Positions 26,157-35,392 of a DNA stretch of 64,000 bases are shown in pieces. The DNA is taken from contig NZ_RDBH01000141.1 in the NCBI RefSeq assembly GCF_008042145.1, forward strand, positions 1,216,904 to 1,280,903, in the 5' to 3' direction. The translations under genes and the position numbers were made by a program. The notes under the pieces are model-generated. The model was not told where the DNA came from. It did not search any database and saw nothing but the letters and a program-made list of their open reading frames with translations. Source of the DNA: Streptomyces sp. adm13(2018). Its GTDB lineage: Bacteria; Actinomycetota; Actinomycetes; Streptomycetales; Streptomycetaceae. Position 1 is the stretch's first letter. Each line of letters opens with the position of its first letter.

Positions 26157-28051
26157 GGCCTCAGACCCACCGGCGTCAGGACCTGGTCCGTCTCGTCGCC
26201 CAGCGGGACGATGAAGCGGCGGTCGAGGAAGCGATTGCCGCGTTCACAGGTCGTCTCGGAGACGAACAGGCAGACGTGGCAGGCGGCTCCGTGGAGATAG
26301 TCGGCCGGATCGCGCGGCAGCCTCTCGGCGCACAGCGGATCGGAGGAACAGCGGGACGCGTCCCTCAGAGCCCGGCGCATGATCCGCTCGAAGTGCGGTT
26401 CCTCGGCGAGGGAGACGAGACCTCCCAGGGTGCCTTCGGAGTCCGGTACGGCCGTGTAGATGAGGATTCCGGTCGTCGGGCGTTCCTCGTCCCCGGCGTA
26501 GATGCGCTCGGCCAGGCTGGCCGAGCTGTAGCCGCATTCCAGGGCGATGGTCCGGATCAGGAGATGCGAGAGCGAGTGCAGGGCGATGTACCGCTCCCCG
26601 GGCCAGCCCCGCATGGGGTCAAACGAGCCCTGCAACCGGTCCGACTTGCGGTTGGTGCGGAAGCGGGCGAACGCCTCGCGGTGCGCCTGCATCGCGGGCG
26701 ACTTGCTCATGCGCTCCTCCCACTCGGCCATCAGGTCCTCCCGCACCCGCAGGAAGATCCCCTCGCCCCGTACCTCGCTCGCGGGGACCCAGTTCTGGGA
26801 CGTGCGGTCCAGGCGTACTCGTGTGGCGATCTCCGGCGCCTCCGGGTCCGGGGCGTCGAGCCTAGTGAACCCGATCAGCGCACGAGCCTCCCTCAGCCGC
26901 TGTACCTGCCGTACGTCCGCGAAGAGGTCGGTCAGGGCATCGGGCACCGGCATCGCTTCGAGGGCGAAGTCATCGGTGGCATCGGGCATGGGGGACGAGG
27001 ACAGGACGGTCCATTCAGGGCTGAGCAGATCCGGCGGGGCAGCCGCTTCCGCCTGGGGTGTGTTCCCCTCCAACCGGTCCCTGTGGGCCTGGACGGCGGC
27101 GATGAAGGCTTCGGCGTCGTACCCCCTGAGATACGCGAACGAGGGGGTGGCGGCGAAGGCGTCGAAGACCACGCGTGAGGTGACCCCTTGCACTTCGACC
27201 CAGCGCTCCTCGACGAGTTCGCTGAGGTTGCCGTTCCTGCTCGGCGGGAGGGCAAGCGCGCTGAGTGTCATGGGGAACCACTGGTTGGACGCGCCCGCCA
27301 CCATGAGGGTCGGCTCCTTGTCGCACCCGTCGCTCTGGTACGAACCGAGATGCGGGTGACGACCGCGGCACTGGGGCAGGTTGCGCCGGCCCCGGTCTCC
27401 CATCGCGTCGCGGATATTGCGCTTCTCACCGCAGGCGACGCACTCCAGGGTCACGTTGGCCGCCTGGTTGCCGCCGTGGTCCTTCATGCGGAGCAGAGGC
27501 CTGGGCATCTTCACGCAGTCGTTGCCGTGATGGACGAAGGGCGCGTACGGGAACTCGTCCAGGTGTCCGTCGGTGCAGACGAGCGTGAAGCGGGCCGCGA
27601 CCGCGAGCGGCTTGCCGGGCTTGCAGTCGTGGACGAACTTCGCCTCGTGCGGAGTGCGCGGATTGTTGTTGACGAAGGTGAAGGCCTCCGCGTCGATGGG
27701 CGCCAGGATGTTGCAGGCCGTGCACCGGAGCCACTGCGGGAAGGGCGTCACCGGTACACCCACACCCTGCGCTGCCCGGTCCTTGGGTGAGCTGTCCGCA
27801 CCCTCCATCCACGGGGCCGAGCGCAGCTCCTCGACCCGAGCGGCACCGTACAGCTGGAGCGAGCGGTTGACGGCAGTACGGAGCCTGGGCTCGTCGATCA
27901 CGTAGTCCGTCAGGCCGCCGTGGCTCCAGGATTCGAGGCCCTTGACCAGGACGGAGAAGTTCGGCAGGTCGATCAGTGAGCCGACCCCCGCCGTGTACAT
28001 CAGGTGGCTGGGGCGTGCTGCGCCGACGCGGCGGAAGTAGTTGGTGCTCAT
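26153..28051 (-). CDS. drmB: DISARM protein DrmB (DUF1998)
   Basis: The 632-residue protein starts MSTNYFRRVGAARPSHLMYT, then GVGSLIDLPNFSVLV, the typical DrmB N-terminus. A Cys pair lies in LRCTACNIL and another in LECVACGEKRNI. The C-terminal DUF1998 region carries a Cys cluster (CSSDPLCAERLP, HGAACHVCLFV, ETTCERGN) likely to bind zinc. DrmB partners the DrmA helicase to recognise invading DNA, as shown for other DISARM systems. It overlaps drmA and drmC by four bases each, giving strict translational coupling A-B-C. Confidence 0.94.
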   Translation of the reverse strand: MSTNYFRRVGAARPSHLMYTAGVGSLIDLPNFSVLVKGLESWSHGGLTDYVIDEPRLRTAVNRSLQLYGAARVEELRSAPWMEGADSSPKDRAAQGVGVPVTPFPQWLRCTACNILAPIDAEAFTFVNNNPRTPHEAKFVHDCKPGKPLAVAARFTLVCTDGHLDEFPYAPFVHHGNDCVKMPRPLLRMKDHGGNQAANVTLECVACGEKRNIRDAMGDRGRRNLPQCRGRHPHLGSYQSDGCDKEPTLMVAGASNQWFPMTLSALALPPSRNGNLSELVEERWVEVQGVTSRVVFDAFAATPSFAYLRGYDAEAFIAAVQAHRDRLEGNTPQAEAAAPPDLLSPEWTVLSSSPMPDATDDFALEAMPVPDALTDLFADVRQVQRLREARALIGFTRLDAPDPEAPEIATRVRLDRTSQNWVPASEVRGEGIFLRVREDLMAEWEERMSKSPAMQAHREAFARFRTNRKSDRLQGSFDPMRGWPGERYIALHSLSHLLIRTIALECGYSSASLAERIYAGDEERPTTGILIYTAVPDSEGTLGGLVSLAEEPHFERIMRRALRDASRCSSDPLCAERLPRDPADYLHGAACHVCLFVSETTCERGNRFLDRRFIVPLGDETDQVLTPVGLRP

Positions 28052-31000
28052 CGTCGTCCCTTTCCTGCCGCGCCGGAGGCGGCGTCCCCGTATTCGTCGG
28101 CGTCGACGGGTGCCGCCGTGTCGCCTGCGTCCTCGTCCCCGGCTGGTGTGAACCTCCAGTCGGGTCCACTGTGCGTGGCCTGGTCCACGAAGTTCCCGCT
28201 GCCGGCCAGCAGCAGGTTGAGCTCGTTCTCGGTCTCGCGCATCGACATGGGCACGGTGAGCTCGTCCCAGCGCGAGCCGTCGGCCCGGTGGAGCAGTCCG
28301 GTGACGAGGCTGGTCTTCTTCTTCTCCCTCCGGTAGCCGAGCACACCGCCGCGCTCACGCTGCTCGGCCCAGGAGTCCTTCAACGCCCTGATCCGCTCGG
28401 CGAGATAGCGCTGGGCGGTCGCTCCGCCCACCCGGTCGGCCCGGTCAAGCAGCCGCGCCTCGACTTCGGCGGCGATCGGCCCGTCCAGGTCGATGCTTTG
28501 GGCGTCGGTGTTGCGCGAGTGCTCGTGGGTGGCCTGGCGCAGTGCCGCGATGTACGTCGGCGCGGTACCCCGGTCGAGGGCACGACGGGTGAAAGGCGTG
28601 ACGGAAAGGGCTTCGACCTGCCGGTAGAACGTGGCGTGGTAGTGACCGAAGTCCTCGAAGTGCGCCAGGTCCCGGGGGCGGGACCAGTTGTACAGGGTGA
28701 CGACCAGGCCGGGGCGGCGGGCGTCACGGCCGACGCGCGAGGACGCCTGGATGTACTCGGCGGTGTTCTTCGGCTGACCGACGACGAGCATCAGGCCGAA
28801 ACGCGAGACGTCCACGCCGACCTGGAGCATCGAGGTGGCGAGCACGACATCGACGGCCTGCCGCTGCAAAGGCGTCAGCTTGACCCTGGGTTCGCGCTTC
28901 TCCTTGCGTGCCACCGCATACTCCATGAAGAGGGCCCTGCGGCGCAGCGAAGTGTCCCGCTCGGGGTCGAAGGCGGTCTCCAGACGCTTGAGCGTGGCTC
29001 CGATGTCGGCGGACGAGATCCGTGACGTCAGCTCCTGGATGTTCAGCATCCCCGACTTGGTGACGATCCGGTCGGAGATCGTCCTGTGTCCCTTGCGACC
29101 GCCGTTCACCCGCACCCGGGTGGCGATGTCGTCGTCCATGTAGCGGCGCATGCCGGCGAGTTCGCGTGTGGCGTTGAAGTAGCCGACCAGCGTCATGTAC
29201 GGATCGGCCGCCGCACCGTGCTCGTCGAAGAGCTGCTGCGCGCCGAGCAGCATGATCTCGGCGACCCGGATCTCGGCCGCCTTCAGGCGCGTGCCGTGCG
29301 CGCACACACCGAGGTAGCGACGGCCGGGGTCGGAACGGCTCAGCTCGACCTGCCGGGAGAAGAAGGTGTCGCCGACGTCCAGGACCTGGGGCGGGAAGAC
29401 CGCGACCTGGCGGGCGAACACTCCCCGTACCTGGTCGGCCGCCCTCTTCGTCGTCGCAGTGGAGGCGACGATCTTCGGACCGACCTCGTGGCGGCGTCCG
29501 GTCTTGTCCGTGAACGACCAACTGCACAACTGGTCCACGGCGGCCTCGAAGAGTCCGACCGTCGTGCCCAGGGCCCCCGAGATCAGGTGCAGCTCGTCCT
29601 GGATGATCAGGTCCGGCGGGCGCAGCCGGGTGACGGGACGAGCGGCCACCGCTTCCAGCTTTCCCTTCTTCGTGTGCCTGCTGCGGCAGTCGGTCCGCTC
29701 GTCCAGGTCGGCATGGCGGTATCCGTGCCGCGCGCACCAGTCGGTGACGCGCCCGAAGAGAAGCCCCGCGTATCCGTTCCACGGCAGCTGCGCCAGCTTG
29801 TCCACGGTGGCGATGACCATCGCGGGGGCAAGCCGGTAGATCTCCTCGTCGACGGTGATCACCGGGATGCCCTCGCTGAACCCCTCGACGTTACGCGAGC
29901 CGAGCCGGGAGAAGGGGCAACGGCTCTCACCCTCGCCCCGCGGGCAGTAGAGCAGCACGCGGCGCCGGTCCGCGTCGTACTCCATGTTCGAGTGGGCGGT
30001 CAGACCTTCGCCGCACCACGGGCAGCTGAGTACCTGGATCACCCGCGCGTGCTTGTCGCTGGAGCTCTCCTTGGCGCCGGCGATCTGCTCCTGTGCCTCG
30101 GAGAACCAGTTCGGCGACACGGAGTTGCCGACCCACAGGCCAATACGGAACGGGGTGATGCCCCACCGTGCGTCCCGAGTGAACTCCTCGCGCCGCAGCA
30201 CCTCGCAGGCACTGACGAGAGCGGCCGCCCGCTGGAACTGCTGGGCCGTCAGCAGACGCAGCGTGTAGCGCATGAGGACGCCGACACCGTCGCTGCCGTC
30301 CCGCGCCTCCGATCCGCTGCCCACCACGCCCTGAAGGCGGCGCAGCGCGAAGGTGTACGCGGCGAGGCCCAGATAGGCCTCGGTCTTGCCGCCACCGGTC
30401 GGGAAGAACAGCAGATCGACAAGGGCCTCGCGCCCAGTGCCGCGGTGCGGATGGCCAGGCTGGGTCAGCGAGGCCAGGTTGAGCAGGACGAACGCCAACT
30501 GGAAGGGGCGCCAACTGGCCGCTTCCTTGCCCCTGCCCCATACCTCGTCGTACGCCTGCTGGTACGTGACACCCTCCTGCCCGGTCCGAAGTCCGGCGAT
30601 GGCCGTGTTGCGCCGCTGGAGGGCCATCGCCCGATTGGCGAACCGGAAGGCTTCGAGGGCGTCCTTGTCGGCGCTGAGCGCGTCGATGCCGAAGGCGATG
30701 CGGTGGCAGACCTCCTCTGCTTGGTCGATCGCGGTCTCGGCGGCGATCCGCAGGTCCTCGGGAAGGCCCTGTGCCTTCTGGCGCTGCTCCTCCAGCCACC
30801 TGCTGTAGCCGTCGGCGAGCGGGGCGAGAACCTCGGTCAGCTCCTTACGGCGCTCGGGCACGGCCAGGGCGGCCAGTTCGTCCATGCCGAGTTCGAGCCC
30901 GTCGAGGAGCGGCTGCTCGGCGGCGGTGGGCGCCGAGGTGGCCGGGACGTCGTAGGCCGGGAGCCAGGTGGTCTCCAGGCGGTGTGCCCGCCGCTCACCC

Positions 31001-31896
31001 TTGCGTACGTGTACCTGTACGGCGACGTTACGGCCGACCGCGTGCCGCAGGCTGTCCCGGTAGAGCAGCCGCAGCCGCCGCTCCTCCGCGTCCTCGGAGC
31101 CGTCGGCCGTGGTGGGGTCGAGCGGATCGTCGATGGGCAGGAAGACAGCGGCCCGCTCGTCGGGGAACGCCGTCACGGTGAGAGCGGCCTGGAACAGCCA
31201 CTGGGTGTCCCGGCGATCGGTGTCGCCTTCGCGCAGCCGGTTGATCAGTGCGACCTCCACGACGCGCAGGTCCTCGCCGCCTTCGCCCGTGGCACGCTCG
31301 CGCACCTGGACGTCGAGGAGGATGCCCGAGGACTCGTCCCCTTCCAGGACGCGGCTCTGGTCACCGGTCCGCGCCACATGGACGTCGCTCTCGTGCTTGA
31401 CGGGTTCCCGTCCCCAGACCTGCGCGGGGCGCCCGTCGTCGGTGAGTCCGCTGGTCTGCGAGTACCGTCCCCAGGTCGCCGCGACGGTCAGCGCGCCGAC
31501 GGAGGCCGGGACGACGAAGGAGAGCCCCATGGAGGAGGCCCAGATCCGCCCGGAAGCCTGCGGAGTGAGCCGGTCTTCCAGGCCGGCCTCTTCCTTGCCG
31601 TCGTCGCTTCCGGGCTCGACGTCGGCGAGATGGGCGGCGTTGCGGGCGATCTGGGTCGCGGTATCGCTGCTCTCCGGGCGGGGCCCGAGCATGCCGACCA
31701 GGTAACGGTCGCGTGGTCCGGCCGAGCGGTGGGGGAGTTCCTCGGTGACCCCGTCCCACGGGCCGAGCAGGTCGTCACGGATGTACTTCACCAGGCCGTC
31801 GCGCACGTCATACGAATCACCGGGGAGGAATGTCTGCGGTACCTCGTCGAGGGGGTGCGGCACGCCAGGGGTGGCGGCGGCGGGCTGGGACGGCAT
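28048..31896 (-). CDS. drmA: DISARM helicase DrmA
   Basis: The 1282-residue SF2 helicase has Walker A FPTGGGKTEAYLGL near residue 500, the DEXH-like IIQDELHLI near 765, then ASTATTKRA and the C-terminal QASSRVGRDARRPG with LYNWSRPRD. The family's large insert holds a Cys cluster, CPWCGEGLTA with CPRGEG. DrmA binds DNA ends or single strands and with DrmB blocks incoming unmodified DNA. AAAGGG lies before the ATG. A copy of the shared 16-bp motif lies about 90 bp upstream, so drmABC has its own promoter within the locus. Confidence 0.94.
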   Translation of the reverse strand: MPSQPAAATPGVPHPLDEVPQTFLPGDSYDVRDGLVKYIRDDLLGPWDGVTEELPHRSAGPRDRYLVGMLGPRPESSDTATQIARNAAHLADVEPGSDDGKEEAGLEDRLTPQASGRIWASSMGLSFVVPASVGALTVAATWGRYSQTSGLTDDGRPAQVWGREPVKHESDVHVARTGDQSRVLEGDESSGILLDVQVRERATGEGGEDLRVVEVALINRLREGDTDRRDTQWLFQAALTVTAFPDERAAVFLPIDDPLDPTTADGSEDAEERRLRLLYRDSLRHAVGRNVAVQVHVRKGERRAHRLETTWLPAYDVPATSAPTAAEQPLLDGLELGMDELAALAVPERRKELTEVLAPLADGYSRWLEEQRQKAQGLPEDLRIAAETAIDQAEEVCHRIAFGIDALSADKDALEAFRFANRAMALQRRNTAIAGLRTGQEGVTYQQAYDEVWGRGKEAASWRPFQLAFVLLNLASLTQPGHPHRGTGREALVDLLFFPTGGGKTEAYLGLAAYTFALRRLQGVVGSGSEARDGSDGVGVLMRYTLRLLTAQQFQRAAALVSACEVLRREEFTRDARWGITPFRIGLWVGNSVSPNWFSEAQEQIAGAKESSSDKHARVIQVLSCPWCGEGLTAHSNMEYDADRRRVLLYCPRGEGESRCPFSRLGSRNVEGFSEGIPVITVDEEIYRLAPAMVIATVDKLAQLPWNGYAGLLFGRVTDWCARHGYRHADLDERTDCRSRHTKKGKLEAVAARPVTRLRPPDLIIQDELHLISGALGTTVGLFEAAVDQLCSWSFTDKTGRRHEVGPKIVASTATTKRAADQVRGVFARQVAVFPPQVLDVGDTFFSRQVELSRSDPGRRYLGVCAHGTRLKAAEIRVAEIMLLGAQQLFDEHGAAADPYMTLVGYFNATRELAGMRRYMDDDIATRVRVNGGRKGHRTISDRIVTKSGMLNIQELTSRISSADIGATLKRLETAFDPERDTSLRRRALFMEYAVARKEKREPRVKLTPLQRQAVDVVLATSMLQVGVDVSRFGLMLVVGQPKNTAEYIQASSRVGRDARRPGLVVTLYNWSRPRDLAHFEDFGHYHATFYRQVEALSVTPFTRRALDRGTAPTYIAALRQATHEHSRNTDAQSIDLDGPIAAEVEARLLDRADRVGGATAQRYLAERIRALKDSWAEQRERGGVLGYRREKKKTSLVTGLLHRADGSRWDELTVPMSMRETENELNLLLAGSGNFVDQATHSGPDWRFTPAGDEDAGDTAAPVDADEYGDAASGAAGKGRR

Positions 31897-31985
31897 GTGA
31901 CGGGGCCCTTTCGTGCGAGGGGAGCCAACTGGACGAGGCTACCTGTGCGTGGCGCGATGCGACGGATGAAGGGAGGATGTCATGC

Positions 31986-32001
31986 GTTGACTGTGTTCAC
32001 A
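31986..32001 (-). promoter_or_regulatory. Shared operator/promoter motif upstream of drmA
   Basis: Read on the minus strand the sequence is TGTGAACACAGTCAAC, matching the motif found before four other transcription units of the island. It lies about 90 bp before the drmA ATG. The -10 candidate 5 bp downstream (ACATCC) is weak. Confidence 0.65.
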
Positions 32002-32044
32002 ATGACAGCTGCCTGTGGTGGGGAAGTTGAGACGTGACGGCTTC

Positions 32045-33625
32045 TCAGAAGAGGGTGTCCTCGCGGGGGAAGAGCCCGTCGTCGAACAGCCCCTCCTCTA
32101 CTGGCTCCTCCGTGGGTGGCGTGATGCCGGGCTCCGGGGCGAGAAGCTCCGCCAGCTTGCGCAGGTCGCCACCCGTCATGGCGTCCAGCTGACGCAGTGC
32201 CTTGTCCCGCATGGCGAGGCGCAGAGCTGGGGGCAGGGGAACGCTGACCATGCGCAGCATGCGGAAGGTCTCTGTCGCATCGCACACCAGGAAGCCGAGC
32301 TGTGCACGCCCGGCGCGCGAGAGGATCAGCAGCTCGCACATCTGGCGTGCGTCGTCCTCGTCGTAGCGGAACCTCATGTGGAGGCTCTGTGCGTCAGGGT
32401 CATGGGCGGGGAACCCGACGAGCATGTCGTTGGGGTCGTCGAGGGTGCGATGCCCGATCCTTACCTGACCGTCGTGCTTGAACCGCAGGACCGCCGCCGA
32501 CTCCAGGCCGGCCTCGGCCACGTACAGCCACCACGGCTGCGAACCGACCGTACAGGTCCAGCCGAGCTGCCCGGCCTTCGAGAGCACCTCGCCCACCCTG
32601 CCCATCCACTCCGGAACGATGGCGCGGGGTCGTTCGGCGGGCCTGAGGGGCGCGTAGTCCTCCTCCGTGAAGACAGGAGTCGGCAGAGCCGTGACCCCCG
32701 GCGTGCACCAGATCTCCGAGAACGTGCGCATGTACGCCTCGCATCGCGCGTCCTCGGCCGAACCGAGATCGAGATGTGCGAGCTCCAGTGGAGTGAGGCC
32801 CGCGATGAACTCGTCCTCCAGCCAGCGGAGATACGCTCGCCCCGTGTCGCGCATCGACTCGGCGGCAGCCTGAAGTTCCGGGGGGAAACCGCCTCCGCCA
32901 GCCGCCTTCAAGTTTCCCTCGATCACCGTGGTGAGTGAGGTGGCAAGCGTCCGCTCCCCGTGGATGGTTCGCAGATGGGGTGCGTCGGCCAGCTCGGCCG
33001 CGCACTCGGCGGCGAATGCGTCGATCTCCTCGGCCAGTCCGTCCATCCGAGCGAGCAGCATCCGGGCGAGGTCCACCTCCTGGTCGTGCGTGTTCGCCTC
33101 CAGGAATGCGAAGTACCCGCACCAGTCGTCGTCGCCTGGCCCGTCGGTGGGCATCAGGCCGCGCCGCCAGATGCCGTCGTTGTCCAAGGACCACCGCTCG
33201 CGCAACTCCTGATGTACCCGCGGCCATCCCACTTCCTCGGCCCTGGTCCGAGCCCAGTACGCGAGAAACCCCTCAGAGACGGGCTCCAGCCACCACGACC
33301 GCAGGATGGGGAGGGTCGGCTCCCGCAGTGCGAGCCACAACTCCTCGATCTCTCCCACCCGCTCCGGCTCCTGGGTCGTGCGAGTCCCCGCCAGGCGTAC
33401 GAGATCCCCCGCGACGAAGGCGATCTCCCGGCGTGCCACGTCGGCATGTGCGACGCGGGTGAGGAAGGTCGCGGCGACGAGGTCGCGGGGGCCGAGGTCG
33501 TAGGGGAGGGAGCGGTGCACATCCGGGGAGAGATGGGCCAGGAGATCTGACAGATGTGAGGCCGCGTCCTTGAACCAGGCGTGGCGAAGGGAGTGGAATT
33601 CGGTGGAGTACCCCGTGGTGGCCAT
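32045..33625 (-). CDS. Unrecognised 526-aa protein inside the DISARM locus
   Basis: I do not recognise the family. The 526-residue protein is soluble, acidic and largely helical, with SWWLEPVSEGFLAYWARTRA near residue 115 and a Trp-rich strand region QPWWLYVAEAGLESAAVLRF near 365. No ATP-binding, nuclease or methyltransferase motif is visible. The extreme C-terminus, GLFDDGLFPREDTLF, resembles that of DrmMI (EDDGLFRPEGSLF), suggesting both dock on one partner. The gene has a copy of the shared motif, a -10 (TAGAGT) and apparently no leader, ending directly upstream of drmA. Position and tail suggest an accessory DISARM subunit, which is inference. Confidence 0.75.
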   Translation of the reverse strand: MATTGYSTEFHSLRHAWFKDAASHLSDLLAHLSPDVHRSLPYDLGPRDLVAATFLTRVAHADVARREIAFVAGDLVRLAGTRTTQEPERVGEIEELWLALREPTLPILRSWWLEPVSEGFLAYWARTRAEEVGWPRVHQELRERWSLDNDGIWRRGLMPTDGPGDDDWCGYFAFLEANTHDQEVDLARMLLARMDGLAEEIDAFAAECAAELADAPHLRTIHGERTLATSLTTVIEGNLKAAGGGGFPPELQAAAESMRDTGRAYLRWLEDEFIAGLTPLELAHLDLGSAEDARCEAYMRTFSEIWCTPGVTALPTPVFTEEDYAPLRPAERPRAIVPEWMGRVGEVLSKAGQLGWTCTVGSQPWWLYVAEAGLESAAVLRFKHDGQVRIGHRTLDDPNDMLVGFPAHDPDAQSLHMRFRYDEDDARQMCELLILSRAGRAQLGFLVCDATETFRMLRMVSVPLPPALRLAMRDKALRQLDAMTGGDLRKLAELLAPEPGITPPTEEPVEEGLFDDGLFPREDTLF

Positions 33626-33631
33626 GCGTAG

Positions 33632-33658
33632 ACTCTAGGTGTGTTGACTCAGTTCACA
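33632..33658 (-). promoter_or_regulatory. Shared motif plus -10, leaderless promoter of the 526-aa gene
   Basis: On the minus strand TGTGAACTGAGTCAAC (33658-33643) is followed after exactly 5 bp by TAGAGT (33637-33632), and the ATG comes 6 bp later. The transcript should be leaderless. Motif-to-hexamer spacing equals that at 48155-48181. Confidence 0.75.
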
Positions 33659-33674
33659 CAAGGCCGCTGGATGC

Positions 33675-34156
33675 TTAGAGGATGACATGCTGTTGATGGC
33701 GAGGGTGAGCCGTCTCGTCCAAGTCACACCCCACCCGTCGGGACACCTCGGCCCAGACTGTCTTGATGTAGGGGGCACGCGCTTCACAGCCCCACTGGTC
33801 GGCGAAGGCGTCGACGAGGAGGAGGCCGCGACCGGTGACGGCATGCTCGGGTGGTCGCGCAGGGGCATCGCCGGAAGCCTGTCGGGGCGGGTGTCGCTGA
33901 CTTCGACACGGAGGTGATCGGTGGAGCGGAGTAGCCGCACGGCGAAGTCCCTGCCGGGACTCCGGCCGTGGGTGATCGCGTTGGCGGAGAGTTCCGCGGT
34001 GATGGCGACGAGCGCGGCGGAGGTGGGGTCCGTGGGGGCGAGTCCCCAGTCGTCCAGCTGCCGCTCGACGAGGAGGCGGGCGAGACGCGCGCCGCGCCGG
34101 GTGGAGCTGAGTTGGACTCTGAAGTGGGTGGCGGGGGCGGCGATTTCTGACTTCAT
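33675..34156 (-). pseudogene. Anti-sigma-type ATP-binding protein, frameshifted
   Basis: From the ATG at 34156 the frame encodes the start of a HATPase_c protein of the Streptomyces regulatory type: ARLLVERQLDDWG, then AELSANAITHGRSPG (N box) and LRVEVSDTRPDRLPAMP (G1 region). The G2 part, TGRGLLLVDAFADQWG followed by YIKTVWAEVSRR, lies in another frame and ends at 33675. One base appears lost near 33855, in the codons after LPAMPLRDHP. The uncorrected frame runs to 33635 with a nonsense tail. It lies divergently next to an Xre-DUF397 pair, its usual partners in Streptomyces. A sequencing error is possible. Confidence 0.75.
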
Positions 34157-34331
34157 GGTGTAACCGTCCTGTCACGCCCATACGCTGACCAGGTCGGATG
34201 GACGTACCCGAGCACGCTGTACGGGTCGGGTACGGGTTTGTACGGGGCGTCGGCCGTTACCGGGGCGGGGCGTACCGCGTTCAACTGGGAACTGTATGGC
34301 GGTACGTGGGCGCATCGGGGTGTGGTGGTGC

Positions 34332-35180
34332 ATGGGCGAGGGGCAGCTGGCAGGACAGGGGAAGAAGCGGACGGGGGAGGAGGAGTATCCGGCGATCTGG
34401 GTTGCGTACGGGAAGCTCGTGAAGCTGTTCCGTCGGAGGGCCAACCTGACGCAGCAAGGCCTCGCGGACGCGACCGGTTACTCGTATGAGCAGGTGGCAT
34501 CGATCGAGCAGGGGCGACGGCCGGCGAAGGCGGCGTTCACGGAGGCGGCGGAGCGGATGCTGGAGGCGGGGGGAGTGCTCCGGGAGCTCCAGGAGGAGGT
34601 GGACCGGGCCAAACTGCCAAAATTCTTCCAGGACTTCGCGCTGATCGAGACGGAGGCGGTGAGTCGGTTCGCTTATGACCCGTTGGTGGTGCCGGGGTTG
34701 TTGCAGACGCCGGAGTATGCGAAGGCGCTGTTCTCCGCGCATTGCCCTCCCCTGGACGAGGAGACCATCGAGCTGCACACAGAGGCCCGACTGAACCGGC
34801 AGCGGCTCCTCACCAGAGCACCGATCGTGCAGCTGTCGTTCATCATCGGCCAGGCGACGCTCGTCAACCCGATGGGTGACGAAGCGCTGATGCGGTCTCA
34901 GCTGGAGCACTTGCTCAAGATTGGTGCGATGCGCAACGTCGAGCTGCAAGTGATGCCGGAGGCTCCTGGGTACCACCCGGGTCTCAACGGAGCGTTCGTC
35001 CTCCTGGAGACCCTCGAACACCGCCACTTCGGCTACATCGAGGCCCAGGAGGTCGGCATCGTGATCAGTGACCCAGCAAAGGTCAGCGCCTTCGGTCTGC
35101 GATATGGCAAGCTGCGCTCGCAGGCCCTCAACGTCGAAGAGTCTGCGCGTCTCGTCGAACGGCTTGCAGGAGCAGCATGA
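34332..35180 (+). CDS. Xre-type HTH regulator with DUF5753 domain
   Basis: The 282-residue protein has an N-terminal helix-turn-helix (about 25-80: FRRRANLTQQGLADATGYSY, EQVASIEQGRRPAK). A DUF5753 ligand-like domain follows (FQDFALIETEAVSRFAYDPL, VPGLLQTPEYAKALF, RLNRQRLL). This is the WhiJ/AbaA-type regulator family abundant in Streptomyces, commonly paired with a DUF397 protein and an ATP-binding protein, as here. The ATG at 34332 is chosen over one 36 bp upstream because family similarity begins after it; neither has a clear ribosome site. Its stop overlaps the DUF397 ATG. It could control nearby defence genes, but nothing proves it. Confidence 0.88.
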   Translation: MGEGQLAGQGKKRTGEEEYPAIWVAYGKLVKLFRRRANLTQQGLADATGYSYEQVASIEQGRRPAKAAFTEAAERMLEAGGVLRELQEEVDRAKLPKFFQDFALIETEAVSRFAYDPLVVPGLLQTPEYAKALFSAHCPPLDEETIELHTEARLNRQRLLTRAPIVQLSFIIGQATLVNPMGDEALMRSQLEHLLKIGAMRNVELQVMPEAPGYHPGLNGAFVLLETLEHRHFGYIEAQEVGIVISDPAKVSAFGLRYGKLRSQALNVEESARLVERLAGAA

Positions 35181-35392
35181 AAATGGAGCGGGCTACCGAA
35201 CACGACGGACTGCTGAACTGGCGCAAGAGCAGCTACAGCGGATCGGGCGGTGGCGACTGCGTCGAGGTTGGCGTCACGTCGGCCGAGATCCACGTACGGG
35301 ACTCGAAGAACCCGGCAGGCCCCAGGCTCACGCTCGCACCCACCACGTGGACCACGTTCCTGGGGTATGCCGGGGCGCAGCCGCTCAACTGA
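35177..35392 (+). CDS. DUF397 protein
   Basis: The 71-residue protein shows the DUF397 pattern: LNWRKSSYSGSGGGDCVEVG, then IHVRDSKNPAGPRLTL and WTTFL. These small proteins are encoded beside Xre-DUF5753 regulators and are thought to modulate them, perhaps in toxin-antitoxin-like fashion. The ATG overlaps the upstream stop (ATGA). The gene is convergent with the CoiA-like gene and their ends overlap by 8 bp. Confidence 0.9.
   Translation: MKMERATEHDGLLNWRKSSYSGSGGGDCVEVGVTSAEIHVRDSKNPAGPRLTLAPTTWTTFLGYAGAQPLN

Noticed and set aside
29086-32037. Open frame of ~980 codons on the plus strand opposite drmA
   Set aside because: Shadow of the DrmA helicase gene; no recognisable domain and no plausible start.
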